64,000 nt of DNA from Actinophytocola sp963729115 (GCA_963729115.1 CAVSMR010000008.1:124001-188000); one strand, 5' to 3'. Shown: positions 25,390-33,449, numbered from the stretch's first letter. The notes: a model not told the origin generated them from the letters alone. A program made the numbers and translations.

Positions 25390-26529
25390 ATGGCGCTCAC
25401 GGAGTTCCGCGCGACCGCGCGCGAATGGCTGGGAGACAACCTGACCGGCGAGTTCGCGCGCCTGCGCGGCCTGGGCGGACCGGGCCGCGAGCACGAGGCA
25501 TTCGACGAGCGGCTGGCGTGGGACCGGCACCTGGCCGCCGCCGGGTGGACGTGCCTGGGCTGGCCGGCCGCGCACGGCGGGCGGGGCCTGGACCTGGACC
25601 ATCGCGTGGCGTTCCACGAGGAGTACGCGGCCGCGGGCGCGCCGGCCCGGGTCAACCACTTCGGCGAGGAGCTGCTCGGTCCCACGCTGATCGCGCTCGG
25701 CACGCCCGCGCAGCAGGCCCGCTTCCTCCCGCGCGTCAAGGCGGTCGAGGAGCTGTGGTGCCAGGGCTACTCCGAGCCGGACGCGGGCTCGGACCTCGCC
25801 TCGGTGTCGACCTCCGCGGTGCTCGACGGCGACCAGTGGGTGGTGACCGGGCAGAAGGTGTGGACCTCGCTCGCGCACCAGGCCCAGTGGTGCTTCGTGC
25901 TGGCCCGCACCGAGCCGGGGTCGAAGCGGCATGCGGGCCTGTCGTACCTGCTGGTGCCGATGGACCAGCCCGGCGTCGAGGTCCGTCCCATCGTGCAACT
26001 GACCGGCGGCTCGGAGTTCAACGAGGTGTTCTTCGACGGCGCCCGGACCGCGCGCGACCTCGTCGTCGGCGAGGTCGGCGGCGGCTGGGCGACGGCCATG
26101 CGGACGCTGGAGTTCGAGCGCGGCGTGTCCACGCTCGGCCAGCAGGTCGGCTTCCGCCGCGAGCTGGACGCGCTCGTGGCCGTCGCGCGGGAGTCCGGCG
26201 CGCTCGACGATCCGCTCCTTCGTGAGCGCCTGGCCAGGGCCCGGCTGGGCCTGGAGGTGATGCGGGCGCACGCGCTGCGGACCATCGGGGACGCCCGGGC
26301 CGCGTCGGTGACCAAGCTCGTGTGGGCCTCGTGGCATCGCGAGCTCGGCGAGCTGGCGATGGACGTGCTGGGCGCCGCGGGCATGCTCGCACCCGGCGGC
26401 GCACTGGACGAGTGGCAGCGGTTGTACCTGTTCAGCCGGGCCGACACGATCTACGGCGGGTCCAACGAGATCCAGCGCAACATCATCGCCGAGCGCGTGC
26501 TCGGCCTGCCCCGGGAGGCCCGCCCGTGA
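25390..26529 (+). CDS. fadE30: Acyl-CoA dehydrogenase FadE30 (5-OH-HIP-CoA)
   Basis: A 379-residue acyl-CoA dehydrogenase that tracks mycobacterial FadE30 closely: RGLGGPGREHEAF, RVNHFGEELLGPTLIA, ELWCQGYSEPDAGSDLAS, SKRHAGLSYLLVPMDQPGV, EFERGVSTLGQQV and the C-terminal GGSNEIQRNIIAERVLGLPREA. By family knowledge it oxidises 5-hydroxy-HIP-CoA early in C/D-ring breakdown. It is coupled by a GTGA overlap to ipdF, the same pair as Rv3560c-Rv3559c, and lies behind the HIP-regulon palindrome. Confidence 0.92.
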   Translation: MALTEFRATAREWLGDNLTGEFARLRGLGGPGREHEAFDERLAWDRHLAAAGWTCLGWPAAHGGRGLDLDHRVAFHEEYAAAGAPARVNHFGEELLGPTLIALGTPAQQARFLPRVKAVEELWCQGYSEPDAGSDLASVSTSAVLDGDQWVVTGQKVWTSLAHQAQWCFVLARTEPGSKRHAGLSYLLVPMDQPGVEVRPIVQLTGGSEFNEVFFDGARTARDLVVGEVGGGWATAMRTLEFERGVSTLGQQVGFRRELDALVAVARESGALDDPLLRERLARARLGLEVMRAHALRTIGDARAASVTKLVWASWHRELGELAMDVLGAAGMLAPGGALDEWQRLYLFSRADTIYGGSNEIQRNIIAERVLGLPREARP

Positions 26530-27314
26530 TCCTGCCCGGGATCCCGTCCGCGCCGGCCGGCCGCGACCTGCTGGCCGGCAAGGTCGTCGTGGTCACCGCG
26601 GCGGCCGGCACGGGGATCGGCTCGGCGGCCGCCCGGCGCTGCCTCGACGAGGGCGCCCGGGTCGTGATCAGCGACCACCACGAGCGACGCCTGGCCTCGA
26701 CGGCGGCGGAGCTGGCCGGGGAGTTCGGCGACGCGGTGCACGCGATCCCGTGCGACGTGACCGACGAGGACCAGGTGGCCGCGCTCGTCGCCGGCACGGC
26801 GGAGCACTTCGGCCGGCTCGACGTGCTGGTCAACAACGCGGGTCTCGGCGGCACGGCCTCGGTGCTGGAGATGACCGACGAGCAGTGGGCCCGGGTCCTG
26901 GACGTGACGCTCACCGGGACCTTCCGGTGCACGCGGGCGGCGCTGCGGCAGCTGGTCGAGCAGGGCGGCGGCGGCGCGGTCGTGAACAACGCGTCCGTGG
27001 TCGGCTGGCGGGCGCAGGAGGGGCAGGCGCACTACGCGGCGGCGAAGGCGGGCGTGATGGCGCTGACCCGCTGCGCGGCGAAGGACGTGGCGGCGCACGG
27101 CATCCGGGTCAACGCCGTGGCGCCGAGCCTGGCCGCGCACCCGTTCCTGGCGAAGGTCACCACCGAGGAGCTGCTGTCGGAGCTCGCCACGCGGGAGGCG
27201 TTCGGCCGGGCCGCGGAGCCGTGGGAGGTGGCTACCGTGATCGCGTTCCTGGCGAGTGACTACGCCTCCTATCTCACGGGCGAGGTGATCGCGGTCAGCA
27301 GCCAGCACCCTTGA
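26526..27314 (+). CDS. ipdF: Short-chain dehydrogenase IpdF
   Basis: A 262-residue short-chain dehydrogenase. The NAD(P) motif is the unusual VVVTAAAGTGIGSAAARR, followed by VISDHHERRL, NNAG, the catalytic Ser in NNASVVGWRAQ, and YAAAKAG. The C-terminus SYLTGEVIAVSSQHP completes a strong match to Rv3559c (IpdF), which oxidises the C5 hydroxyl of the HIP-CoA intermediate. The GTG at 26526 overlaps the fadE30 stop, giving translational coupling. Confidence 0.91.
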   Translation: MILPGIPSAPAGRDLLAGKVVVVTAAAGTGIGSAAARRCLDEGARVVISDHHERRLASTAAELAGEFGDAVHAIPCDVTDEDQVAALVAGTAEHFGRLDVLVNNAGLGGTASVLEMTDEQWARVLDVTLTGTFRCTRAALRQLVEQGGGGAVVNNASVVGWRAQEGQAHYAAAKAGVMALTRCAAKDVAAHGIRVNAVAPSLAAHPFLAKVTTEELLSELATREAFGRAAEPWEVATVIAFLASDYASYLTGEVIAVSSQHP

Positions 27315-27363
27315 GGGTGCGACGGCTAGTCTCACTTCTAGACGCGAGCACGGAGGTACCCCG

Positions 27364-28746
27364 ATGGCGCTCATGCCGATCACGGACTCGATGTTCCTGC
27401 TCGCCGAGTCACGCGAGCACCCCATGCACGTGGGCGGGCTGCAGCTGTTCGAGCTGCCCGAGGGCGCCGGGCCCGACTACGTGAGCGACTTCCACCGCGA
27501 GCTGCTGGAGCTGGCCGACGTGCGGCCGCTGTTCCGCCGGCGGCCGCGCGGGCCGGTCGGCAGCGTCGGGCAGTTCGCGTGGTCCAACGACGACCAGCTG
27601 GACATCGAGTACCACGTGCGGCACTCCGGCCTGCCGCGGCCGGGCCGCGTGCGAGAGCTGCTGGAGCTGGTGTCGCGGCTGCACGGCTCGCTGCTGGACC
27701 GGCACCGCCCGATGTGGGAGTTCACCGTCATCGAGGGCTTGCAGGGCAACCGGTTCGCCACCTACAGCAAGATCCACCACGCGCTGCTGGACGGCGTCTC
27801 GGCGCTGAAGCTGCTCCAGAGCTCGCTGTCGCCCGACCCGGACGCGCGCGACGTGCGGCCGGTGTGGTCGCCGCGGGTGCGGGAGAACGTGTTCGACAAG
27901 CCGCGGCGGACGTCGGACGTCGACCCGTTCACGGCGGCCGGCCGGCTGGTGAAGGACGTCGTGGGGCTGGGCGGCGCCGCGGCGAAGGTCGTCAACGAGG
28001 CGTTCCGCGAGCAGTCCGGGGCGCTGGCGTTCCAGGCGCCGAAGTCGATGTTCAACGTGCCGATCACCGGCGCGCGCCGGTTCGCCGCGCAGGGCTGGCC
28101 GCTGGAGCGGGTCAAGGCGGTCGGCCGGGCCGCGGGCGCGACGATGAACGACGTGATGCTGGCGATGTGCGCGGGCGCTCTGCGCCAGTACATGCTCGAC
28201 CTCGGGTCGCTGCCGGACCGTCCGCTGGTGGCCGCCGTGCCGATGTCGCTGCGCGCCCGCTCGGGTGGCTCGTCGGAGTCGTCCCTGGGCGGCAACGCGA
28301 TCGGCCTGATCCTGTGCAACATGGCCACGGACGAGTCCGACGCGGCGGCGCGCCTGACGACCATCCACGACTCGATGCTCAAGGGCAAGGCGGTCTACCA
28401 CGGCATGAGCCCGCTGCAGATCACGGCGCTGAGCGCGATCCCGTTGATCCCCCTGGCGATCGGCACGATCCCCGGCCTGACCACGATCACGCCGCCGGGC
28501 TTCAACGTGCTGATCTCGAACGTGCCCGGCCCGCGCGAGCCGCTGTACTGGAACGGCGCCCGCATGCAGGGCGTGTACCCGCTGTCGATCCCGTACGAGG
28601 GCCAGGCCCTGAACATCACGGTGACGAGCTACGCGGGCAGCCTGGAGTTCGGCCTCACGGGCTGCCGCCGCACGGTCCCCCACCTCCAACGCCTGCTGGC
28701 CCTCCTGGAGGAATCCCTGCAAGAACTGGAAAAAGCCACCGCCTAA
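27364..28746 (+). CDS. Wax ester synthase/diacylglycerol acyltransferase (WS/DGAT)
   Basis: A 460-residue WS/DGAT. The acyltransferase motif HHxxxDG is HHALLDG at about residues 139-145; PLWEFT is represented by RPMWEFTVIEG, and NVLISNVPGP near the C-terminus is a family marker. It makes wax esters or triacylglycerol from acyl-CoA, and such enzymes store carbon as lipid bodies during growth on sterols in related actinobacteria. It has its own ribosome site (GGAGG before 27364). The stop lies 3 bp from a 21-bp repeat array. No KstR or HIP-type box is visible before it. Confidence 0.9.
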   Translation: MALMPITDSMFLLAESREHPMHVGGLQLFELPEGAGPDYVSDFHRELLELADVRPLFRRRPRGPVGSVGQFAWSNDDQLDIEYHVRHSGLPRPGRVRELLELVSRLHGSLLDRHRPMWEFTVIEGLQGNRFATYSKIHHALLDGVSALKLLQSSLSPDPDARDVRPVWSPRVRENVFDKPRRTSDVDPFTAAGRLVKDVVGLGGAAAKVVNEAFREQSGALAFQAPKSMFNVPITGARRFAAQGWPLERVKAVGRAAGATMNDVMLAMCAGALRQYMLDLGSLPDRPLVAAVPMSLRARSGGSSESSLGGNAIGLILCNMATDESDAAARLTTIHDSMLKGKAVYHGMSPLQITALSAIPLIPLAIGTIPGLTTITPPGFNVLISNVPGPREPLYWNGARMQGVYPLSIPYEGQALNITVTSYAGSLEFGLTGCRRTVPHLQRLLALLEESLQELEKATA

Positions 28747-29945
28747 CCCCGCGAGTCCCCCGTTCCGGCCCGCGTGTCCCCCGTTCCGGCCCGCGAGTCC
28801 CCCGTTCCGGCGCGCGTGTCCCCCGTTCCTGGCTCGCGGGTCGCGGCGTCATCGGGGGACTCATGGTCGAGAACGGGGGACACGCGGTCGAGAACGGGGG
28901 ACTCGCGGGGGAGGTGGGCGAGGGTTTCGGTGGCTTGGGTCATGATGGCGCTGATCAGGGCCGCGCAGGTGGGGAGGTCGTCGATGGCGCCCACCACCTG
29001 GCCCGCGGCCAGGACGCCCGTGTCCGTGCGGCCCTCGACCAGGCCGGCGCGCAGCAGCATCGGGGTGTTGGCCGCCATGATCACCTGGGACCACGTGAGC
29101 CGGCGGCCGCGGCGCATGGCCAGGCCGTCACGGATCATCGTCGGCCAGGTCAGGCCCGTGAGGCGGCGGAAGCGGGCCGCGTTGCGGACCGCCCGGGCCA
29201 GCGCCCGCGCGCGGCCCGCGCCCTCCAGCGCCGTGACCAGGTCCGTGCGCAGCACCCGGTGCGGCAGGCCGTCCACCCTGGTCGTCACCACCGTGCCGTC
29301 CAGGCCGTGCGCCAGGTACGCCTCCTTCACCTCCCGCGGCACCGTGCTCTCCTCGGTCAGCAGGAACCGCGTGCCCATCGCGACCCCGGCCGCGCCGTAG
29401 GCCAGCGCGGCCACCAGCCCGCGCCCGTCGAAGAAGCCGCCCGCCGCGACCACCGGGATGTCCACGGCGTCGACGACGGAGGGCAGCAGCAGCGTCGTCG
29501 CCACGTTGCCCGTGTGGCCGCCGCCCTCGCCGCCCTGCACGATCACGGCGTCCGCGCCCCAGCCGGCCACCTTCACCGCGTGCCGCACCGCGCCGACCGA
29601 CGGGATCACGACCACGCCCGCGTCCTTCAGCGTGGAGATCAACGCGGGCGAGGGCGCGAGCGCGAACGAAGCCACCCGCACGCCCTCGTCGATCAGCAGC
29701 CGCACCCGGTCCGCCGCGTCGGTGGCGTCCGCCCGCAGGTTGACCCCGAACGGCGCGTCGGTCCGGGACCGCACCTCGCGCACCGCCGACCGCAGCTCGG
29801 CCAGCGACATCGTGGCCGACGCGAGGATGCCGAGCCCGCCGGCCCGCGCCACCGCCGTCACCAGCCGCGGCCCGGCCACCCAGCCCATTCCGGTCTGCAC
29901 CACCGGGTACCGCACGCCGACGAGCTCGGTGAACGCGGTCCTCAT
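28743..29945 (-). CDS. ipdC: IpdC flavin oxidoreductase (NMO-like) with repeat-derived C-terminal tail
   Basis: A 400-residue TIM-barrel FMN protein of the nitronate monooxygenase/2-nitropropane dioxygenase superfamily: RYPVVQTGMGWVAGPRL, VIVQGGEGGGHTGN, AAGGFFDGRGLVAALAYGA, GTRFLLTEES. Motifs and place in the ipdA-ipdB-ipdC order match Rv3553, an NADH-dependent reductase of the HIP pathway. Residues 1-345 cover the family length; the last ~55 residues are low-complexity (units such as AGTGDSR and AGTGDTR) because the frame runs through the 21-bp repeat array at 28750-28910. Its start overlaps the ipdB stop by 4 bp. Confidence 0.9.
   Translation of the reverse strand: MRTAFTELVGVRYPVVQTGMGWVAGPRLVTAVARAGGLGILASATMSLAELRSAVREVRSRTDAPFGVNLRADATDAADRVRLLIDEGVRVASFALAPSPALISTLKDAGVVVIPSVGAVRHAVKVAGWGADAVIVQGGEGGGHTGNVATTLLLPSVVDAVDIPVVAAGGFFDGRGLVAALAYGAAGVAMGTRFLLTEESTVPREVKEAYLAHGLDGTVVTTRVDGLPHRVLRTDLVTALEGAGRARALARAVRNAARFRRLTGLTWPTMIRDGLAMRRGRRLTWSQVIMAANTPMLLRAGLVEGRTDTGVLAAGQVVGAIDDLPTCAALISAIMTQATETLAHLPRESPVLDRVSPVLDHESPDDAATREPGTGDTRAGTGDSRAGTGDTRAGTGDSRG
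28750..28910. repeat. 21-bp tandem repeat array with inverted copies (hairpin)
   Basis: Four tandem 21-bp units fill 28750-28833, alternating cores GCGAGTCCCCCGTTCC and GCGTGTCCCCCGTTCC. A degenerate spacer follows, then inverted units at 28866-28886 and 28887-28907 (cores GAACGGGGGACACGCG and GAACGGGGGACTCGCG) and a degraded one near 28846-28865. The 16-base segments at 28813-28828 and 28871-28886 are exactly complementary, so a long stem can form. It lies between convergent genes, 3 bp after the WS/DGAT stop, and inside the ipdC frame. It may act as a bidirectional terminator or be an interspersed repeat family. Confidence 0.85.
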
Positions 29946-30643
29946 GACGGCACCTCCCGTTCCCGTCGACCAGAAGGATCCAAAGTGGACAGCAGGCGCA
30001 GCTCCGCGGCGGACGGCGACCGCGTGGTGCACGAGCCGTCGACGTCGAGCGGGAACCCGGTCTGCGCCACCACGTCGGCGACGCTGACGCCGGGATGTGC
30101 CGACACCAGCCGCATCGTGCGTCCCGGCCCGCCGAAGTCCAGCACCGCCAGGTTCGTCACCACCCGGTACACGTCGTGGTAGGGCCCGCCCGGCCGGTCG
30201 TACCCCACGCCCGACACGACGTCCACTTCGGACACGAAGACCCGCGGCGAGTGGCGCGGCACCCAGTAGCTCGTCCGGTGGTTGACCGTGTTCCCCGGCG
30301 CGCCGCGGAACCCCAGCAGCTGGCGGACCGGGCGCTCGTGCGGGCCGATGCACGAGATGTTCTGGTTCCCGTGCCGGTCCAGCTGGTTCGCGCCCATGAC
30401 CACGTGCCGCTTGCCGTGCGCCAGCACGTCGAACACCGCCCGGTACGGCAGCCACCCCTCGACCTCCCCGGCCGGCGAGAGCAGGGTCGCCTCGCCGTCG
30501 GAGAGCAGCAGGTCCGGCGCGAAGCTCGCCCGCGCCAGCCGCGCGCCGAGCGAGGGCAGCAACCCCATGGGACTGGCGAGGATCTCGCCGTCGTCGCGGA
30601 ACAGGTCCGCGCACGCGACGGCGCAGACGTCGGCGAGTGTCAT
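29942..30643 (-). CDS. ipdB: IpdB, beta subunit of COCHEA-CoA hydrolase
   Basis: A 233-residue CoA-transferase-like beta subunit (SDGEATLLSP; ANQLDRHGNQNIS; GFRGAPGNTVNH; DFGGPGRTMRLVSAHPGVS). With IpdA it forms the ring-opening hydrolase of the last C-ring step, a CoA-transferase fold re-used as a C-C hydrolase. The start is the ATG at 30643, which overlaps the ipdA stop by 4 bp; an open frame further upstream is inside ipdA and is not used. Confidence 0.91.
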   Translation of the reverse strand: MTLADVCAVACADLFRDDGEILASPMGLLPSLGARLARASFAPDLLLSDGEATLLSPAGEVEGWLPYRAVFDVLAHGKRHVVMGANQLDRHGNQNISCIGPHERPVRQLLGFRGAPGNTVNHRTSYWVPRHSPRVFVSEVDVVSGVGYDRPGGPYHDVYRVVTNLAVLDFGGPGRTMRLVSAHPGVSVADVVAQTGFPLDVDGSCTTRSPSAAELRLLSTLDPSGRREREVPS

Positions 30644-31467
30644 GCCCGCACCGCCGCCTGGTACGCCGCCTCGTCGCCGGCGAGGTACCGGTCCGCGAAC
30701 GGCGCCCACTCCCCGGCCGCGTACGCCCGCTGGAACTCCTCGTCCCGGCCGTAGTCCGGCACGCAGCTCGTGAAGTGCGCACCGCCCGGTGTTTCGACGA
30801 CGCCGTCGACCATGAGCCGGTTGAGCAGCAACGACTGCGGTGGGCCCAGGGACCCGAACGCGGCGGTGTCCACGATGGACTCGCACGACACGTACCGGCG
30901 GGCGGCGGCCAGGCAGAACAGGTCGTCGAAGTACGGGTCCGGGCCGAGGTACTGGGCGTTGCCGTGCCGGTCCGCCCGGTTGAGGTGCACCAGCGCGACG
31001 TCCAGCTTCAGCGGCGGCATGGCCACCACCTCCTCGTCACCGTAGGGCGAGCGGACCGTGCGCAGCGACGGGTCGAGCGTCAGCACGTCCGAGCCGAGCC
31101 CGGCGCGGATCGGCAGGAAGGGCAGCCGGTGCGCGGCCGCCCGGAGTCCACATTGGAGCATGCCCTCGTCCAGCTCGCGGACCGTGACGGCACCGGTCTC
31201 GCGCGCCCGGCGGAAGTACGGGTCGTACGCGATCGTGTCCAGCGACACGAACCCGAACACGACCTCGCGCACCTTGCCCGCCGCGCACAGCAGGCCCACG
31301 TCCGGCCCGCCGTAGGACACGACCGTCAGGTTCCGCACCGGCGAGCGCAGGATCGCCCGTACCAGCGCCATCGGCTTGCGCCGCGACCCCCACCCGCCGA
31401 TGCCGATGGTCATCCCGTCGGACAGGGTGGCGGCCACCTCGTCCGCCGTCATCCGCTTGTCTCTCAA
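30640..31467 (-). CDS. ipdA: IpdA, alpha subunit of COCHEA-CoA hydrolase
   Basis: A 275-residue CoA-transferase family alpha subunit: DGMTIGIGGWGSRRKPMALVRAI, VVSYGGPDVGLLCAAGKV, ELDEGMLQCGLRAAAHRLPFLP, VHLNRADRHGNAQYLGP. This is the Rv3551-type subunit that partners IpdB to hydrolyse the C-ring-derived CoA thioester. It overlaps echA20 upstream by 4 bp and ipdB downstream by 4 bp, so the three are translated in step. Confidence 0.92.
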   Translation of the reverse strand: MRDKRMTADEVAATLSDGMTIGIGGWGSRRKPMALVRAILRSPVRNLTVVSYGGPDVGLLCAAGKVREVVFGFVSLDTIAYDPYFRRARETGAVTVRELDEGMLQCGLRAAAHRLPFLPIRAGLGSDVLTLDPSLRTVRSPYGDEEVVAMPPLKLDVALVHLNRADRHGNAQYLGPDPYFDDLFCLAAARRYVSCESIVDTAAFGSLGPPQSLLLNRLMVDGVVETPGGAHFTSCVPDYGRDEEFQRAYAAGEWAPFADRYLAGDEAAYQAAVRA

Positions 31468-32210
31468 GAGCTGTCACCCTCCAGGAACCGCCGGCGTGCC
31501 TCGTCCGCGGCGCCGGTCAGGTTGAGCTCGAACGTGAAGCCCTGCTCGAAGCGGTAGCTGCGGTGCACGTCCTGCGGGTCGATCCCGTTGAGCGCGGCCT
31601 TGGCGGCCCGGATCACCCGCGGGTCCTTCGCCGCGATCTCGCCGGCCACCTTCCGGGCCGCGGCGTCCAGCTCGGCCACCGGCACGACGCGGTACACCGA
31701 GCCGTGGTGGTACAGGTCGTCCGCGGTGACCGTCGCGGCCGTGTAGTACATGGCCCGCATCAGGTGCTGGGGCACCAGCCGCGCCAGGTGGGTGGCCGCG
31801 CCCAGCGCGCCTCTGTCCACTTCGGGCAGACCGAAGGTGGCGTCCGACGCGGCGACCACCACGTCCGCGTTGCCCACCAGCCCGATCCCACCGCCCAGGC
31901 AGAACCCCGCCACCGCGGCCACCACCGGCACCGCGCAGTCGTACACCGCGCCGAAGGCCGCGTGGCAGCCGTGGTTCGCGCCCACCAGCGCGTCGGGCCC
32001 GGCCGACTGGATCTCCTTGATGTCCACCCCGGCGCAGAACCCGCGCCCCTGCGCGCGCAGCACGACGACGTGGACCGCCGGGTCGCGGCCCGCCGCGGTC
32101 ACCGCGTCCGCGAGGTCGAACCAGCCCCGCACCGGCAGCGCGTTGACCGGCGGGAAGTCGATCGTGACCACGGCGACGCCCGGTTCGGGCCGGCTCGTCG
32201 ACACACCCAT
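31464..32210 (-). CDS. echA20: EchA20, ring-opening crotonase of the HIP pathway
   Basis: A 248-residue crotonase matching mycobacterial EchA20 almost phrase for phrase: DLADAVTAAG, GRGFCAGVDIKE, GFCLGGGIGLVGNADVVVA, ATFGLPEVDRGALGAATHLARLVPQHLMR, AAKDPRVIRAAKAALN and EQGFTFELNL. It hydrolytically opens the D-ring remnant of HIEC-CoA before IpdAB acts. It is the first gene of echA20-ipdA-ipdB-ipdC, with a near-perfect 20-bp palindrome 10 bp upstream of the ATG. Confidence 0.93.
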   Translation of the reverse strand: MGVSTSRPEPGVAVVTIDFPPVNALPVRGWFDLADAVTAAGRDPAVHVVVLRAQGRGFCAGVDIKEIQSAGPDALVGANHGCHAAFGAVYDCAVPVVAAVAGFCLGGGIGLVGNADVVVAASDATFGLPEVDRGALGAATHLARLVPQHLMRAMYYTAATVTADDLYHHGSVYRVVPVAELDAAARKVAGEIAAKDPRVIRAAKAALNGIDPQDVHRSYRFEQGFTFELNLTGAADEARRRFLEGDSS

Positions 32211-32220
32211 GCGACCACCT

Positions 32221-32240
32221 AACCTAGCAATTGCTTGGTT
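32221..32240. promoter_or_regulatory. HIP-regulon palindrome, site 3 (echA20-ipdABC)
   Basis: AACCTAGCAATTGCTTGGTT, two 10-bp halves agreeing at 9 positions; the best copy of the three. It occupies most of the 33-bp gap between echA20 and the end of fadA5, so it marks the separation of a HIP-regulated operon from a KstR-regulated gene on the same strand. Confidence 0.68.
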
Positions 32241-32243
32241 AGC

Positions 32244-33362
32244 CTAGCACCTCTCGATGACCGTGCCCGTGGCCAGCGCGCCGCCGGCACACATGGCGAT
32301 CAGCGCGGTCGCGGCGTCGCGCCGCTCGAGCTCGTGCAGCGCGGTCGTGACGAGCCGCGCGCCGGTCGCGCCGACCGGGTGGCCGAGCGCGATCGCCCCG
32401 CCGTTCACGTTGACCAGGTCCGGATCCGGCTCGTGCACGGCCAGCCACGACAGCACGACCGACGCGAACGCCTCGTTGACCTCGAACAGGTCCAGGTCGC
32501 CGATCTTCATGCCGGTCTTCGCGAGCAGCGTGTCCGTGGCCCGCACCGGCCCGTCGAGGTGGAAGTACGGCTCCGCGCCGACCAGGCACTGGGCCAGGAT
32601 CCGGGCCCGCGGCGCGAGGCCGAGCGATCGCGCCCGGTCCGCCGACATCAGCAGCACGGCCGCCGCGCCGTCGGAGATCTGCGACGACGTCCCCGCCGTG
32701 TGCAGCCCGTCCTCGACCACCGGCGACAGCCCGGCGAGCGCCTCCGCCGAGGTCGCGCGCAGCCCCTGGTCCTGCAGCGCCGCCCCGACCGGCACGACCT
32801 CGCGGCGGAAGTGGCCGGCCGACCACGCCGCCGCGGCCCGCTGCTGGGAGCGCACGCCGAACGCGTCCAGGTCCGCCCGCGACAGCCCGCGCCGGGCCGC
32901 GATCCGCTCGGCCGCGACGAACTGGTTGGGCAGGTCGATCGACCACGAGTCCGGCCGCGGCGTGCCGACCCCGGCGCCCACGTTGGCACGCAACGGAACC
33001 CGGCTCATCGCCTCGACGCCGCACGCCACCCCGACCTCGATGGCGCCGGCCGCGATCAGCCCGGCGACCAGGTGCATGGCCTGCTGCGCGGAGCCGCACT
33101 GGGAGTCCACGGTCATGCAACCGGCCTCGTACGGCAGGCCCGCGTGCAGCCACGCGGTGCGGGTGACGTTGTTCGACTGCTCGCCCGCCTGCGTCACGCA
33201 GCCGCCGATCACCTGCTCGACGAGAACAGGTTCTACCCCGGACCGGGACAGCACCGACCGCTGCGCGACCCCCAGGATCTCGGCCGCGTGCATGCCCGAC
33301 AGCACCCCGCCACGCTTGCCGATGGGCGTGCGGACAGCCTCGATGATCACCGCGTCTGCCAT
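32244..33362 (-). CDS. fadA5: Steroid side-chain thiolase FadA5
   Basis: A 372-residue thiolase. The nucleophile is Cys89 (VDSQCGSAQQA), the base His in GGAIALGHPVGATG and the second Cys in CAGGALATG. Phrases such as VEQVIGGCVTQAGEQSNN, NQFVAAERIAARRG and GTSSQISDGAAAVL match FadA5 (Rv3546) rather than FadA6. It cleaves 3-ketoacyl-CoA steroid side chains to release acetyl-CoA or propionyl-CoA. It is divergent from cyp125 across a shared region with KstR boxes, as in mycobacteria. A KstR-like sequence also lies inside the gene at 33222-33235. Confidence 0.93.
   Translation of the reverse strand: MADAVIIEAVRTPIGKRGGVLSGMHAAEILGVAQRSVLSRSGVEPVLVEQVIGGCVTQAGEQSNNVTRTAWLHAGLPYEAGCMTVDSQCGSAQQAMHLVAGLIAAGAIEVGVACGVEAMSRVPLRANVGAGVGTPRPDSWSIDLPNQFVAAERIAARRGLSRADLDAFGVRSQQRAAAAWSAGHFRREVVPVGAALQDQGLRATSAEALAGLSPVVEDGLHTAGTSSQISDGAAAVLLMSADRARSLGLAPRARILAQCLVGAEPYFHLDGPVRATDTLLAKTGMKIGDLDLFEVNEAFASVVLSWLAVHEPDPDLVNVNGGAIALGHPVGATGARLVTTALHELERRDAATALIAMCAGGALATGTVIERC
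33222..33235. promoter_or_regulatory. KstR-like sequence inside fadA5
   Basis: GAGAACAGGTTCTA, 13 of 14 fit to the KstR pattern with G for the first T, about 127 bases inside the fadA5 coding frame. It may be a second operator that strengthens repression or blocks elongation, or chance given the codons used. Confidence 0.35.
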
Positions 33363-33372
33363 GAACACAAAA

Positions 33373-33386
33373 TAGAACCTGTTTCT
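33373..33386. promoter_or_regulatory. KstR operator in front of fadA5
   Basis: TAGAACCTGTTTCT fits the KstR pattern except for the last base. It is 10 bp upstream of the fadA5 ATG. Confidence 0.68.
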
Positions 33387-33449
33387 GGACCGAGCAAGGA
33401 TCGATGGGCCGGACCTTCACTTACGACCGAGCCGTGTGTTTCAATCGAG

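Noticed and set aside
28750..28910. Repeat array as a CRISPR
   Set aside because: Units are contiguous with no unique spacers, they occur in both orientations and no cas genes are near.
29942..30886. Longer ipdB reading frame reaching upstream to 30886
   Set aside because: The extra 81 codons lie inside ipdA and read as a low-complexity shadow; ATG 30643 gives the normal protein and a 4-bp overlap.
32244..33362. Thiolase as FadA6, because it adjoins HIP genes
   Set aside because: Its motifs follow FadA5, it is divergent from cyp125, and it carries KstR boxes and not the HIP palindrome.
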